From Stenotrophomonas maltophilia (lineage in GTDB: Bacteria > Pseudomonadota > Gammaproteobacteria > Xanthomonadales > Xanthomonadaceae): a DNA stretch of 64,000 bases. Below the pieces are notes generated by a model that was not told the DNA's origin, did no database searches, and worked only from the letters and a program-made list of their open reading frames with translations. The position numbers and the translations under genes are program-made. The DNA lies in NCBI RefSeq assembly GCF_006970445.1, contig NZ_CP033877.1, positions 2,116,750 through 2,180,749 on the forward strand. Direction: 5' to 3'. Shown one piece after another: positions 36,306-44,976 of the stretch. The stretch's first letter is position 1. Each line of letters begins with the position of its first letter.

Positions 36306-37529
36306 TCAACGGATGTTGATGACGGTCTGGGTGATCTGGTCCTGCGTGGTGATCATCTGCGCGTTGGCCTGGAAGTTGCGCTGCGCGGTGATCATGTTGA
36401 CCAGCTGCTCGGTGAGGTCGACGGTGGATGCTTCCAGCGAGCCGGCCTGGATCTTGCCGAGGTTGGAGGTGTCCGGCATGCCGGTGCGCGGGGTGCCCGA
36501 GCTGAAGGTGTCCACCCACAGGTTGTTGCCCTTCGATTCCAGGCCCTGCGGATTGTTGAACGTGGTCAGCGCGACCTGGCCCAGCGGCTTGTCGGCGCCA
36601 TTGGAATAGCGCGCGTAGACCACGCCGGTTTCCGACACGGTGATCTCGTTGAGCTTGCCGGCGGCATAGCCGTCCTGCTGGGTGTTGCGCAGTGCGAACT
36701 TCTCGCCGTACTGGGTCGAGCCGCTCACATCCAGCGTCATGTTCAGCACGCCCGCACCGGTGGTCGGGGTGAAGGTGCCGAGGCTGACCTTGCCGTTGGC
36801 CGGCGCGGTGAGCTTGCCGCTGTTGTCGAAGGTGACCGGAGTCGGCGCGCCGGCCGGCTGGCCATCCACGTAGTTGCGGACAGTCCACTCGTTCGGGTTG
36901 GCACCCTTCACGAAGTACGAGACCTGGATGTGGCTCACGCCCAGCGAGTCGTACACGGTGATGCCACCGCTGGAGTGGTTGTAGCTGTTCGAATCGGTCG
37001 GATCGAAGGTGGTGACGGTCGGCTGCTTGGCGTTGGCCGGCAGGGTGAAGCCGACCTTCACTTCGCTGGTCTGCTTCGGCGCGCTGTCGGTGGTCAGCAG
37101 CTGCAGGTCGACCATGCGGCCGGCGTCGAAGTTGGTGCCATCGGCATTCGGTGCGAATACCTGCAGGCGCGCACCCTGCGGGTTGACCACATAGCCGGAC
37201 GGATCGGTCTGGAAGTTGCCGGCGCGCGAGTACACGCGGGTGCCGTTCATGTTCATGGTGAAGAAGCCTTCACCGGAAATGGCCATGTCCAGGCTGCGGC
37301 CGGTCTGTTCGTTGTGGCCCTGCTTGAACTGCTGGGCAACGTTGGAGACACGGACGCCCGAACCCACGGCGTTCTTCGACAGGCCATAGCCGGTGGCCGA
37401 GAACAGGTCGGCGAACTCGGCGCGCGATTCCTTGAAGCCGGTGGTGTTGACGTTGGCGACGTTGTTGGCGGTGACGCTCAGGTCGGAATTGGCGGCATTG
37501 ATGCCGGACAGCGAGACATTGAAGCCCAT
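36306..37529 (-). CDS. flgE: FlgE, flagellar hook protein
   Basis: 407 residues from ATG at 37529 with AGGAG upstream. N-terminus MGFNVSLSGINAANSDLSVT and NVANVNTTGFKESRAEF; C-terminus VDLTEQLVNMITAQRNFQAN, DQITQTVINIR. Forms the hook. The frame continues upstream into flgD but without start or family similarity. Confidence 0.98.
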   Translation of the reverse strand: MGFNVSLSGINAANSDLSVTANNVANVNTTGFKESRAEFADLFSATGYGLSKNAVGSGVRVSNVAQQFKQGHNEQTGRSLDMAISGEGFFTMNMNGTRVYSRAGNFQTDPSGYVVNPQGARLQVFAPNADGTNFDAGRMVDLQLLTTDSAPKQTSEVKVGFTLPANAKQPTVTTFDPTDSNSYNHSSGGITVYDSLGVSHIQVSYFVKGANPNEWTVRNYVDGQPAGAPTPVTFDNSGKLTAPANGKVSLGTFTPTTGAGVLNMTLDVSGSTQYGEKFALRNTQQDGYAAGKLNEITVSETGVVYARYSNGADKPLGQVALTTFNNPQGLESKGNNLWVDTFSSGTPRTGMPDTSNLGKIQAGSLEASTVDLTEQLVNMITAQRNFQANAQMITTQDQITQTVINIR

Positions 37530-37561
37530 GGGATGCTCCTGGTAAGTGCGGGGTGTGCGGC

Positions 37562-38245
37562 TCAGCTGACGCGGAGCACGTAGTCGATCGGGGCCGTGCC
37601 CAGGCCCTTGAGGTTCAGGTACAGGCCGTCGGAACCGACGGTCACGCTCTCCACCGGGGCCTGCACGAAGGTGGACAGCTTGGTGCTCTTGCCGGCGGTG
37701 TCGACATGGTTGGCGACGATGGAGTATTTGCCCGGCTCCATGCGCTTGCCGTTGGCGTCCTTGCCGTCCCACTTGAAGGCGGTCTCGCCGGCAGCCTTGG
37801 CTTCCACGCTCAGTGAAGTGACCTTGGCGCCGGTGGCATCAGTGACGTCCACGGTGATGATGCCGGCCGAGGGCGCGGCCACCGTGCCTTCGACGTCGCC
37901 TTCCTTTTCCAGCACCAGCTTCTCCGACGGCACCAGCACCTGGTGGCCGACCAGCGCGGCGCCACGCAGCACCTGATCGCTGGCCATCGATTCCTGGAAA
38001 CCCTTCACCGTCTTGTTCAGGTCGGTGATGCCCTGCACGGTGGACATCTGCGCCATCTGCGCGACCATCTGCGTGTTGTCCATCGGCTTCAGCGGATCCT
38101 GGTGCTGCAGCTGCTCGGTCATCAGGCGCAGGAAATCAGCCTGGTCGAGCGTGTTCTTCTTTTTCGTGGCGGTGCTGTTGGGGGCGTTCAGGCCCAGCGC
38201 GGAATAGACGTCCTGGCTGGTCTGGTTGTTGACGGCGGTGGTCAT
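37562..38245 (-). CDS. flgD: FlgD, hook cap / assembly scaffold
   Basis: 227 residues. N-terminal region DQADFLRLMTEQLQHQDPLK and MDNTQMVAQMAQMSTVQGIT is the FlgD signature; the C-terminal part has the Tudor/Ig-like FlgD fold (FKWDGKDANGKRMEPGKYSI). Guides hook subunit assembly and is lost afterwards. Between flgC and flgE with short gaps. Confidence 0.97.
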   Translation of the reverse strand: MTTAVNNQTSQDVYSALGLNAPNSTATKKKNTLDQADFLRLMTEQLQHQDPLKPMDNTQMVAQMAQMSTVQGITDLNKTVKGFQESMASDQVLRGAALVGHQVLVPSEKLVLEKEGDVEGTVAAPSAGIITVDVTDATGAKVTSLSVEAKAAGETAFKWDGKDANGKRMEPGKYSIVANHVDTAGKSTKLSTFVQAPVESVTVGSDGLYLNLKGLGTAPIDYVLRVS

Positions 38246-38268
38246 GGCGGTATCCGGTGCTGCGGGCC

Positions 38269-38676
38269 TCAGCGGCCCATGGTCAGGGTGGCCAGGGCCA
38301 GTTCCTTGGCGGTGGTCAACATCTCCACGCCGGCCTGGTAATTGCGCGAGGTCGAGATCAGGTTGACCATCTGCGCCACCGGATCGACGTCGGGCTGGTA
38401 GATGTAGCCGTCGGCGTCGGCCAGCGGGTGACCCGGCTCGTAGCGCTTGATCGGCGCGGCCTCGCTCTGGGTGATCTCCTTCACCTTCACCGAGGTGATG
38501 TTCGGATCGTTCTTGCTGGTGACAGCCTGGAAGATCGGTTCCAGCGGCTTGTACACGGCGTCGGCGGAACCGGCGACGGTGTCGGCGTTGGAGAGGTTGG
38601 AGGCGATGGTGCTCATGCGCACCGACTGCGCCTGCAGCGCGGAACCGGCGATATCGAAGATCGGCAGGTTGCTCAT
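38269..38676 (-). CDS. flgC: FlgC, proximal rod protein
   Basis: 135 residues. FDIAGSALQAQSVRMSTIAS NLSNADT at the N-terminus and VDPVAQMVNLISTSRNYQAG at the C-terminus. Proximal rod subunit; three bases after flgB. Confidence 0.97.
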   Translation of the reverse strand: MSNLPIFDIAGSALQAQSVRMSTIASNLSNADTVAGSADAVYKPLEPIFQAVTSKNDPNITSVKVKEITQSEAAPIKRYEPGHPLADADGYIYQPDVDPVAQMVNLISTSRNYQAGVEMLTTAKELALATLTMGR

Positions 38677-38679
38677 GGC

Positions 38680-39075
38680 TTATTGCCCCGTGATCGCGGT
38701 CAGCATGGAACGCACCTTGCTCTCGACGAAGCTGAGCGAGGCGCGATACTCGAGTGCGGCGCGGCCATAGGCGGCACGCTCGGCATCGGGATCGACGGTG
38801 TTGCCGTCCAGGCTGGGCTGCACGCCTTCGCGCGCGATCTGGAACGGGTTCAGGCCACTACTGATTTCGTAGTGCTGCTCATGGGTGGTGGCCATCAGGC
38901 CATTGGCATCCTGCCCCTGGGCATGGCGCAGGGCGGCATCGAAGTCCAGGTCCTGGGCCTTGTAGCCGGGAGTGTCGGCATTGCCGAGGTTGCTGGCGAT
39001 CAGCTTCATCCGCTGTTCGCGCAACGGCATGGCCTGGGCGTGGACGCCCAGGTAGTCGGTAATCAGGTTGCGCAC
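38680..39075 (-). CDS. flgB: FlgB, proximal rod protein
   Basis: 131 residues. LREQRMKLIASNLGNADTPG YKAQDLDF near the N-terminus, typical of FlgB, with a variable centre. First gene of the flgBCDEF operon, 34 bases after a sigma-54 promoter. Confidence 0.96.
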   Translation of the reverse strand: MRNLITDYLGVHAQAMPLREQRMKLIASNLGNADTPGYKAQDLDFDAALRHAQGQDANGLMATTHEQHYEISSGLNPFQIAREGVQPSLDGNTVDPDAERAAYGRAALEYRASLSFVESKVRSMLTAITGQ

Positions 39076-39108
39076 GATGCACTCCCACGGGAACGTTGCC
39101 CGGGAAGC

Positions 39109-39124
39109 TGCAAGGGGTGTGCCA
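39109..39124 (-). promoter_or_regulatory. sigma-54 promoter of flgBCDEF
   Basis: Minus-strand TGGCACACCCCTTGCA, a full consensus match and identical over 16 bases to the flgA promoter on the other strand. 34 bases before the flgB ATG. Confidence 0.9.
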
Positions 39125-39135
39125 AATTCGGGAGG

Positions 39136-39199
39136 GTAGTGCCGGCCGCTGGCCGGCTCCCCGATAGATCTGCGGTTGCCGGCCAGCGACCGGCACTAC
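39136..39199. repeat. inverted SMAG pair between cheV and flgB
   Basis: GTAG-T-GCCGGCC-GCT-GGCCGGC at the left and GCCGGCC-AGC-GACCGGC-A-CTAC at the right, in opposite orientation around a 20-base centre. Also able to form one long hairpin after the cheV stop. Confidence 0.85.
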
Positions 39200-39212
39200 C
39201 GGATCAGTGGCC

Positions 39213-40157
39213 TCAGGCCGCCAGCGCCACCTTGCGCAGGCGGTCCAGCACGAAATCGGCCAGCTCGTGTGGCGAGTACTTGGCGACGAAGGCGTTGGCG
39301 CCGACACGCTCGACCATGGCGTTGTTGAAGACGCCCGACAGCGAGGTGTGCAGCAGCACATACAGGCCGGCCAGGCCCGGATGGCGCCGGATTTCCGTCG
39401 TCAGCGTGTAGCCGTCCATGGCCGGCATCTCAATGTCCGAGATGACCATGGCATAGCGCTCGGCCGGGTTCTCGCCCGAGGCGTGGACCTGCAGCAGGTG
39501 GTCCAGTGCCTGCTTGCCGTCGGAAAGCAGGGTGGCACCCACGCCCAGCTGGTCCAGCACGCTGCGGATCTGCTGGCGGGCCACGCGCGAGTCGTCCACC
39601 ACCAGTACCTGCAGCTGCGGGCCGTCGGCGGGCATTGCCATCGTTGGGTCGAGTACCGCCTCACCGCGCACCTGGGCGATATCGGCCAGCACGCTTTCAA
39701 CGTCGATCACCTGGATCAGCTCACCCTGGAAGCGGGTCACCGCGGTCAGGTAGCTCGATTCGGCACCCAGTTCCGGCGGCGGGTGGATGTCTTCCACCGC
39801 GATGTTGACGATGCGTTCGACGCCGCTGACCAGGAAGCCCTGGATCGAGCGGTTGAACTCGGTGACGACCAGGTAGCCCGGCGAGGTGTCCGCATCGGGC
39901 TCACGCTCGGGGTGACCGATGGCCAGGCCGAGGTCCAGCACCGGCACCGAGCGGCCGCGCACGTCGGCCACGCCGGAGAACTGGCTGGGCAGCCCGGGCA
40001 CCTGGAACAGTTCCGGGCGCCGCAGGACTTCCTGAACCTTGAAGACATTGACGCCAAAAAGCTGACGTCCGCCGAGACGGAACAGCAGCAGCGCCAGGCG
40101 ATTGTGGCCGGCCAGTCGGGTCCGCTGGTCGATCCGGTTGAGCAGGTCATGGGACAT
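39213..40157 (-). CDS. cheV: CheV, chemotaxis coupling protein with receiver domain
   Basis: 314 residues: an N-terminal CheW-like coupling domain (FGVNVFKVQEVLRRPELFQV PG, VPVLDLGLAIG, YLVVTEFNRSIQGFLVSGVE) and a C-terminal receiver with phosphoacceptor in AMVISDIEMPAMDGY. Links receptors to CheA and is thought to help adaptation. Encoded upstream of the flgB operon; a sigma-28 like site precedes it. Confidence 0.96.
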   Translation of the reverse strand: MSHDLLNRIDQRTRLAGHNRLALLLFRLGGRQLFGVNVFKVQEVLRRPELFQVPGLPSQFSGVADVRGRSVPVLDLGLAIGHPEREPDADTSPGYLVVTEFNRSIQGFLVSGVERIVNIAVEDIHPPPELGAESSYLTAVTRFQGELIQVIDVESVLADIAQVRGEAVLDPTMAMPADGPQLQVLVVDDSRVARQQIRSVLDQLGVGATLLSDGKQALDHLLQVHASGENPAERYAMVISDIEMPAMDGYTLTTEIRRHPGLAGLYVLLHTSLSGVFNNAMVERVGANAFVAKYSPHELADFVLDRLRKVALAA

Positions 40158-40164
40158 GGCTGCT

Positions 40165-40192
40165 GTATCGGCGGGGTGGGCGCCGAACTTGA
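40165..40192 (-). promoter_or_regulatory. candidate sigma-28 promoter of cheV
   Basis: -10 GCCGATAC at 40165-40172 is near-consensus; -35 TCAAGTTC at 40185-40192 with a 12-base spacer, one longer than optimal. It ends 8 bases before the cheV ATG at 40157, so the transcript would have almost no leader. Confidence 0.45.
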
Positions 40193-40228
40193 GGGTGCTC
40201 TGCCGCCCGCGCGCTCCACATCGCTTTT

Positions 40229-40316
40229 GTAGAGCCGACTGTCAGTCGGCTGCTCGTCGATCCGATCGCGGGAAACCCCGCGTTTTGCGCGAAAGTCGAC
40301 TGGCAGTCGACTCTAC
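40229..40316. repeat. inverted SMAG pair between cheV and flgA
   Basis: GTAG-AGCCGACT-GT-CAGTCGGCT at the left and AGTCGACT-GGC-AGTCGACT-CTAC at the right, in opposite orientation in the divergent cheV-flgA region. Confidence 0.8.
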
Positions 40317-40366
40317 CCCTCCGGTCGCCTCCCCATCCCGGACCCGATCAACAGGCCCCGTCGTTC

Positions 40367-40382
40367 TGGCACACCCCTTGCA
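40367..40382 (+). promoter_or_regulatory. sigma-54 promoter of flgA-flgM-flgN
   Basis: TGGCACACCCCTTGCA, full consensus, 38 bases before the flgA ATG. Confidence 0.9.
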
Positions 40383-40420
40383 CGCACCTGGGCCAGGTCC
40401 TGCCGAATCAAGGAGGCGCC

Positions 40421-41077
40421 ATGCGCCGGGTCACATCTCTATTCGCCATCGCGCTCGCCGCGGCCGCGCCATGGGCAGCCGCTGCAGAGTGGCAGCCGGT
40501 GGCCAGCATCCGCACCGCGGCGCTGTCGACGCTGCCGGCCGGCAGCGAAGGTGAGGCGCAGGTGGCCGATGCGCTACGCCTGCCGAAATGTGGCGGCGCG
40601 TTGCAGGTGCAGCCGACCGCCAACACCACGGTGGAGGTCAGCTGTCCCGATGCGGGCGGCTGGCGCCTGTTCGTGCCGGTGAAGGTGCGACGCAACCAGA
40701 CCGTGCTGGTGCTCAACCGTGGAATCGGCACTGGAGAAACCCTTACCGCCGCCGATATCACGACTGCCCAGCGTGACGCCGCCCGGATTGCCGGTGCGGT
40801 GCTGGCCGATCCCAATGCAGCGATCGGCCGCATCGCCCGCCGTCCGTTGCAGGCCGGGGCCCTGCTGTCGAACAACGATCTGGTGGTGCAGCGTCTCATC
40901 AAGCGAGGAGACAATGTGGCCCTGGTATCGCGTCGCGGCTCGGTCGAGGTCCGCATTGCCGGTCGTGCGATGGGTGATGCCGGTGAGAACGAACGGGTCT
41001 CGGTCGAGAACCTGTCCTCGCGGCGGATCGTGCAGGGCACGGTCGACGCCGCAGGTGACGTAATCGTGGCGCGTTGA
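40421..41077 (+). CDS. flgA: FlgA, P-ring assembly chaperone
   Basis: 218 residues. Signal peptide MRRVTSLFAIALAAAAPWAAAA, then a SAF-type domain (RNQTVLVLNRGIGTGETLTA, DITTAQRD, RRPLQAGALLSNNDLVV) and a C-terminal RGSVEVRIAGRAMGDAGENE RVSVEN, as in FlgA. Periplasmic chaperone for FlgI. Ribosome site AAGGAGG. First gene of a plus-strand group with flgM and flgN, divergent from cheV. Confidence 0.96.
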   Translation: MRRVTSLFAIALAAAAPWAAAAEWQPVASIRTAALSTLPAGSEGEAQVADALRLPKCGGALQVQPTANTTVEVSCPDAGGWRLFVPVKVRRNQTVLVLNRGIGTGETLTAADITTAQRDAARIAGAVLADPNAAIGRIARRPLQAGALLSNNDLVVQRLIKRGDNVALVSRRGSVEVRIAGRAMGDAGENERVSVENLSSRRIVQGTVDAAGDVIVAR

Positions 41078-41095
41078 ATTACCGCAAAATATCCC

Positions 41096-41122
41096 TAAAG
41101 ATCACGGCCCTGCGGCCGTTAT
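41096..41122 (+). promoter_or_regulatory. sigma-28 promoter of flgM
   Basis: -35 TAAAGATC at 41096-41103, 11-base spacer, -10 GCCGTTAT at 41115-41122. It lies in the flgA-flgM gap, about 30 bases before the flgM ATG, so FliA can raise its own anti-sigma factor. Confidence 0.9.
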
Positions 41123-41152
41123 CCCTTGTGAACGGCAACTCCAGGACACCCC

Positions 41153-41458
41153 ATGAGCCAGAAAATCGACGGCAACCTGCAGGTCCCCCAGGCACTGCGC
41201 AGCGTGACGACCCCGGCCAACAAGCCCGGCGTCAGCACCGATGCAGCGGCGCGCCCGGTCGAGGCGGCCGACAGCCTGCGCCTGACCGGCGAGGCCACCA
41301 ATCTGCAGGCCATCGAGCGTGAGCTGACCACCGCCCCGGCGATCGATGCCCAGCGCGTGGCGGCTGTGCGTGAGTCGCTGCAGAACGGCACCTACAAGAT
41401 CAATCCGGACGCGATCGCATCGCGCATGCTCGATCTGGACCAGCAGCTGCACGGATGA
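41153..41458 (+). CDS. flgM: FlgM, anti-sigma-28 factor
   Basis: 101 residues, disordered N-terminus, and the C-terminal sigma-binding part ERELTTAPAIDAQRVAAVRE and LQNGTYKINPDAIASRMLDL. It holds FliA inactive until it is exported through the finished hook. Has a FliA promoter and overlaps flgN by 4 bases. Confidence 0.95.
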   Translation: MSQKIDGNLQVPQALRSVTTPANKPGVSTDAAARPVEAADSLRLTGEATNLQAIERELTTAPAIDAQRVAAVRESLQNGTYKINPDAIASRMLDLDQQLHG

Positions 41459-41793
41459 CTGCGGCGATGAGCGAGCCGCTGCAGCGCCTCGCCCAGGCCC
41501 TGGACGTTGAACGCCAGGCCCTGGTCGAGCACGACGTGCACGCCTTGATCCGGGCCACCGGCGCCAAGCTGGAAGCGCTGCGGGCGCTGGAAGGCGCGCC
41601 GCCGGTGGGCGAGGGCGAACAGCTGCAGGAACTGGCCGAGCGCAACCGCGCCAACGGCGTGCTGCTGTCGCGCCGCCGCCGCGAGGTGAACTGGGCACTG
41701 CGCCAGCTCGGCCGCACCGAAGACGCCTCGGCCTACGATGCCAAGGGCCAGTCGCACACGGTCAGCATCGGCCGGCCTCTCGCCGTCGCCTGA
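41455..41793 (+). CDS. flgN: FlgN, export chaperone for FlgK and FlgL
   Basis: 112 residues, mostly helical (LQRLAQALDVERQALVEHDV; ALRALEGAPPVGEGEQLQEL), with FlgN size and place after flgM. Keeps FlgK and FlgL export-competent. Translationally coupled to flgM. Confidence 0.88.
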   Translation: MTAAMSEPLQRLAQALDVERQALVEHDVHALIRATGAKLEALRALEGAPPVGEGEQLQELAERNRANGVLLSRRRREVNWALRQLGRTEDASAYDAKGQSHTVSIGRPLAVA

Positions 41794-41884
41794 CGCGACG
41801 GCGGTCGCATAACCTCTCCCGGCGGGCTGAAGCCCGCTGCATGACCGCGTATATTGGGCGCCTGTTCGAACGCCCCGAGTCGCC

Positions 41885-43105
41885 GTGTCCGCTGCCAACG
41901 CCCTGGTTACCGCCCCCCTTCCGCCGCAACCGGTGTTGCAGGCCCTGCTTGAGCGCCTGCGCGAAGGTCTGCTGCTGTTCACCGATGACGGGCAGGTGGC
42001 CCTGGCCAATCCGGCCGCACAGAACCTGCTGGCCAGTGGCGAGGACGGCGGGCTGCCGCCGCCGCAGCGCCTGCGCGAACTGCTGCCCCCCGATGCGCTG
42101 GAACAGGCTCGCCAGCATGGCCACTGGAATGGCAGCCTGCCGCTGGGCGAGGGCGTGGTCATCGCCCACCTGTACCACCACGGTCCGGTCGGCGAAGGGC
42201 ATTTTTTGGCCCTGTTCCGCCACATCGAAGGGCAGGAAGACTACGAGCGCGAACTGCAGCAGCGCCACGCCGAGCTGCGCCAGGCCTACCTGCGCCTCAA
42301 TGGCACCCAGGAGAAGCTGCTGCAGTCGGAGAAGATGGCCTCGATCGGCCAGCTGGCTGCGGGCGTCGCGCACGAGATCAACAACCCGATCGGTTACGTG
42401 CACTCCAACCTGGGCAGCCTGCAGGAATACCTGCGCAGCCTGTTCACCGTGATCGAAGCCTACGAGCGCGCCTTGCGCGCACCTGACCCGAAGGCGCTGA
42501 TTCCGGAAATCGATGACATCCGTGACCGCCTGGACATCGATTTCATCAGCCGCGACCTGCCGCAGCTGATGGCGGAATCGCGCGAAGGCATCGAGCGCGT
42601 CACCCGCATCGTGCGCGACCTGAAGGACTTCTCGTATTCCGGCCGCGACGAGTCCTGGAAGCTGGTCGACCTGCACGCGGGCCTGGAATCGACCATCAAC
42701 ATCATCTGGAACGAACTCAAGTACAAGGTCACCCTGGTACGCGAGTTCGGCCAGTTGCCGTTGGTGGAGTGCCTGCCGTCGGAGTTGAACCAGGTCTACA
42801 TGAACCTGCTGCTCAATGCCGGCCATGCCATCGCCGAGCGCGGCACGATCACGGTGCGCACCGGCGTTGACGGCGATCACGTGTGGGTTGAATTCGAAGA
42901 TACCGGCGGTGGCATCTCGCCGGAACTGCGCCAGCGCATCTTCGATCCGTTCTTCACCACCAAGCCAGTGGGCAGTGGCACCGGCCTGGGCTTGTCGATC
43001 TCCTACAGCATCATCAACAAGCACCACGGCCGCATCGACCTGGACAGCACCCCTGGCGTGGGCTCGCGCTTCCGCGTGGTCCTTCCGATCAAGCAGCCGC
43101 GCTGA
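41885..43105 (+). CDS. soluble PAS-like histidine kinase
   Basis: 406 residues, GTG start, no membrane helix. An N-terminal PAS-like region ([25 protein letters not shown]) is followed by a coiled linker, a histidine-phosphorylation motif [20 protein letters not shown] (H163), and a full ATP-binding domain (N box [15 protein letters not shown]1 EDTGGGI, G2 [13 protein letters not shown]). The HEINNPIGY variety often pairs with RpfG-like receivers, and a receiver of that type ends the convergent neighbour at 43200-44972. That pairing is inference. No promoter of flagellar type seen. Confidence 0.9.
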   Translation: MSAANALVTAPLPPQPVLQALLERLREGLLLFTDDGQVALANPAAQNLLASGEDGGLPPPQRLRELLPPDALEQARQHGHWNGSLPLGEGVVIAHLYHHGPVGEGHFLALFRHIEGQEDYERELQQRHAELRQAYLRLNGTQEKLLQSEKMASIGQLAAGVAHEINNPIGYVHSNLGSLQEYLRSLFTVIEAYERALRAPDPKALIPEIDDIRDRLDIDFISRDLPQLMAESREGIERVTRIVRDLKDFSYSGRDESWKLVDLHAGLESTINIIWNELKYKVTLVREFGQLPLVECLPSELNQVYMNLLLNAGHAIAERGTITVRTGVDGDHVWVEFEDTGGGISPELRQRIFDPFFTTKPVGSGTGLGLSISYSIINKHHGRIDLDSTPGVGSRFRVVLPIKQPR

Positions 43106-43114
43106 CCGCACCTG

Positions 43115-43187
43115 GTAGTGCCGGCCGCTGGCCGGCAACCTCATCCAGCCAGGCACCCCAGAGCAGCCGGCCAGCGGCCGGCTCTAC
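43115..43187. repeat. inverted SMAG pair between convergent signalling genes
   Basis: GTAG-TGCCGGCC-GCT-GGCCGGCA at the left and AGCCGGCC-AGC-GGCCGGCT-CTAC at the right. It lies where two convergent genes end and probably serves as a shared 3' structure. Confidence 0.85.
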
Positions 43188-43199
43188 CGGGCTGCATCG

Positions 43200-44972
43200 T
43201 CACCGCGGCGGGCGGTCCTCGCCACCATCTCCGCTTTCCACCGGCGCCGGTCCGGCATTGCTGCGGCGCTGTTCCTCGTAGGTGCGGAATGCCTGGTGGA
43301 TGTGCTTGCGCAGCTCGTCGTCGTTCCAAGGCTTGGTCAGGAAGCGATAGATCGCGCCGCGGTTGATCGCATCGGTCACCGTGTTCAGATCGGTGTAGCC
43401 CGACAGCACCAGGCGGATCGTATCCGGGTACAGCATCTTCACCCGGCCCAGGAATTCGGTGCCGCTCATGTCGCTCATGCGCTGGTCGGACAGGATTACC
43501 TGCACGTCGTTGATCGCAAGCAGATCGAACGCATCACGCACGTTGCCGGCGGCCAGGATGCGGTAGCCGTCGCGGCGGAACAGGCGCACCAGCGAGCGCA
43601 GCACGTTTTCCTCGTCGTCCAGCAGCAGCAACGTGCGGTCCGGACGGGTTTCGGCGAAGGCTTCCGGGCGCAGGTAGCGGCGGCGCAGGGTCATGCCGGC
43701 GGCATCGGCCGACATCGGCTCGCCGAACAGGTAGCCCTGGAACACATCGCAGTCGTTGCGGCGCAGGAAGCCCAGCTGGGCCTGCGACTCCACGCCGTTG
43801 GCGATCACGGTCATGCCCAGCTGGTGGCCCATGGCGATGATCGCGCGGGCGATGGCCGCTTCGCGATTGCCGGCCGGCGCGCTCTTGATGAAGCTGCGGT
43901 CGATCTTCAGCTTGTCCACCGGGTAGCGCACCAGCGCGCTGAGGCTGGAGTCGCCGGTGCCGAAGTTGTCCAGGCTCAGGCTGATGCCTTCGTTGCGCAG
44001 GTTGGCCAGCGTCTCGTGCACGAAATTGACGTTGTTGGTCAGCGCGCTCTCGTTGATCTCCAGCGTCAGCATCTGCGCCGGTACGCCCGCCGCCTGCAGC
44101 AATGACATCACCTCGGCGAAGAAGTTCGGCCGCAGCAGCTGCAGGGTGGACACGTTCACCGCGATGGTGAAGTCATCAAAGCCCTGGTCGCGCCACAGCC
44201 GCGCCTGCTTCAACGCGCCTTCCAGCACCCAGGTGCCGATCTGCACGATGATGCCCAGGCGCTCGGCGGTGCGCATGAAGCGCTCCGGCACCAGCATGCC
44301 CAGGGTCGGCGACTGCCAGCGCAGCAGCGCTTCCATGCCCACCACGTGGCCGTCGCGGGCGCTCACCAGCGGCTGGTAGCGCAGCTTCAGCTCGCCATTG
44401 GGAATGGCATCGACAATCTGGCGCGCGATGATGCTCTCGCTGTGCGCGCTCGGCGGGGTGTCCACCGCATGGATGCGCACGGCATTGCCGCCTTCGCGGG
44501 CGGCCTGGTACAGCGCGTCCTCGGCATGGTCGAGCAGGCGTGAGGTGCTGCTGGCATGTTCCGGGCACAGGCTCACGCCCAGCTTGCCGGTCATGAACAG
44601 CGTGTACGGCAGCACCGACAGCGGCAGCTCCATCTGCTGGCGGATCTCTTCAGCGAAATCTTCCGGCAGCGGCAGATCGGTGGTGCGGGGCACTGCGATC
44701 AGGAATTCGTCGCTGCCATGCCGCCACAGCTTGCCGCGCCCGCGCAGGTAGGACTGCAGGCGTTGCGCCACCAGTACCAGCGCCTGGTCGCCCACTTCGG
44801 CACTCATGTTCTCGTTGACCGATGCGAAGTGGTCGATGTCCACGTGCATCAGCATCAGTGAGATGCCGCCGGAGGCCGCCTCGGCAACCATCGCCTGCAG
44901 CTCGGGGTTGCCGGCGCCAAGGCGGTCGGGGGCATCATCGATGCTGACCGGGGGCAGGTTGGGATTCCACAT
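43200..44972 (-). CDS. degenerate GGDEF-EAL protein with C-terminal receiver domain
   Basis: 590 residues in unusual order: GGDEF (1-170), EAL (180-430), receiver (445-570). The GGDEF loop reads GSDEF (86-90) and no inhibitory RxxD site precedes it. EAL keeps E214, N273, E305, D335, K356 and E395, but DDFGTG is DNFGTG (N336) and the general-base Glu of EGVE is Asn (N392). By comparison with known EAL enzymes it should be unable to hydrolyse c-di-GMP. The receiver (LLLDDEENVLRSL, D496 in VILSDQRMSDMSG, LTKPWNDDELR) looks active. Start 4 bases after the upstream kinase stop, so very likely one operon. Predicted c-di-GMP reader or scaffold controlled by phosphorylation. Confidence 0.9.
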   Translation of the reverse strand: MWNPNLPPVSIDDAPDRLGAGNPELQAMVAEAASGGISLMLMHVDIDHFASVNENMSAEVGDQALVLVAQRLQSYLRGRGKLWRHGSDEFLIAVPRTTDLPLPEDFAEEIRQQMELPLSVLPYTLFMTGKLGVSLCPEHASSTSRLLDHAEDALYQAAREGGNAVRIHAVDTPPSAHSESIIARQIVDAIPNGELKLRYQPLVSARDGHVVGMEALLRWQSPTLGMLVPERFMRTAERLGIIVQIGTWVLEGALKQARLWRDQGFDDFTIAVNVSTLQLLRPNFFAEVMSLLQAAGVPAQMLTLEINESALTNNVNFVHETLANLRNEGISLSLDNFGTGDSSLSALVRYPVDKLKIDRSFIKSAPAGNREAAIARAIIAMGHQLGMTVIANGVESQAQLGFLRRNDCDVFQGYLFGEPMSADAAGMTLRRRYLRPEAFAETRPDRTLLLLDDEENVLRSLVRLFRRDGYRILAAGNVRDAFDLLAINDVQVILSDQRMSDMSGTEFLGRVKMLYPDTIRLVLSGYTDLNTVTDAINRGAIYRFLTKPWNDDELRKHIHQAFRTYEEQRRSNAGPAPVESGDGGEDRPPR

Positions 44973-44976
44973 AGGC

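Noticed and set aside
41762..43156. Minus-strand frame of 464 codons opposite the histidine kinase
   Set aside because: The plus-strand kinase has complete H, N and G boxes; the opposite frame is a composition artefact.
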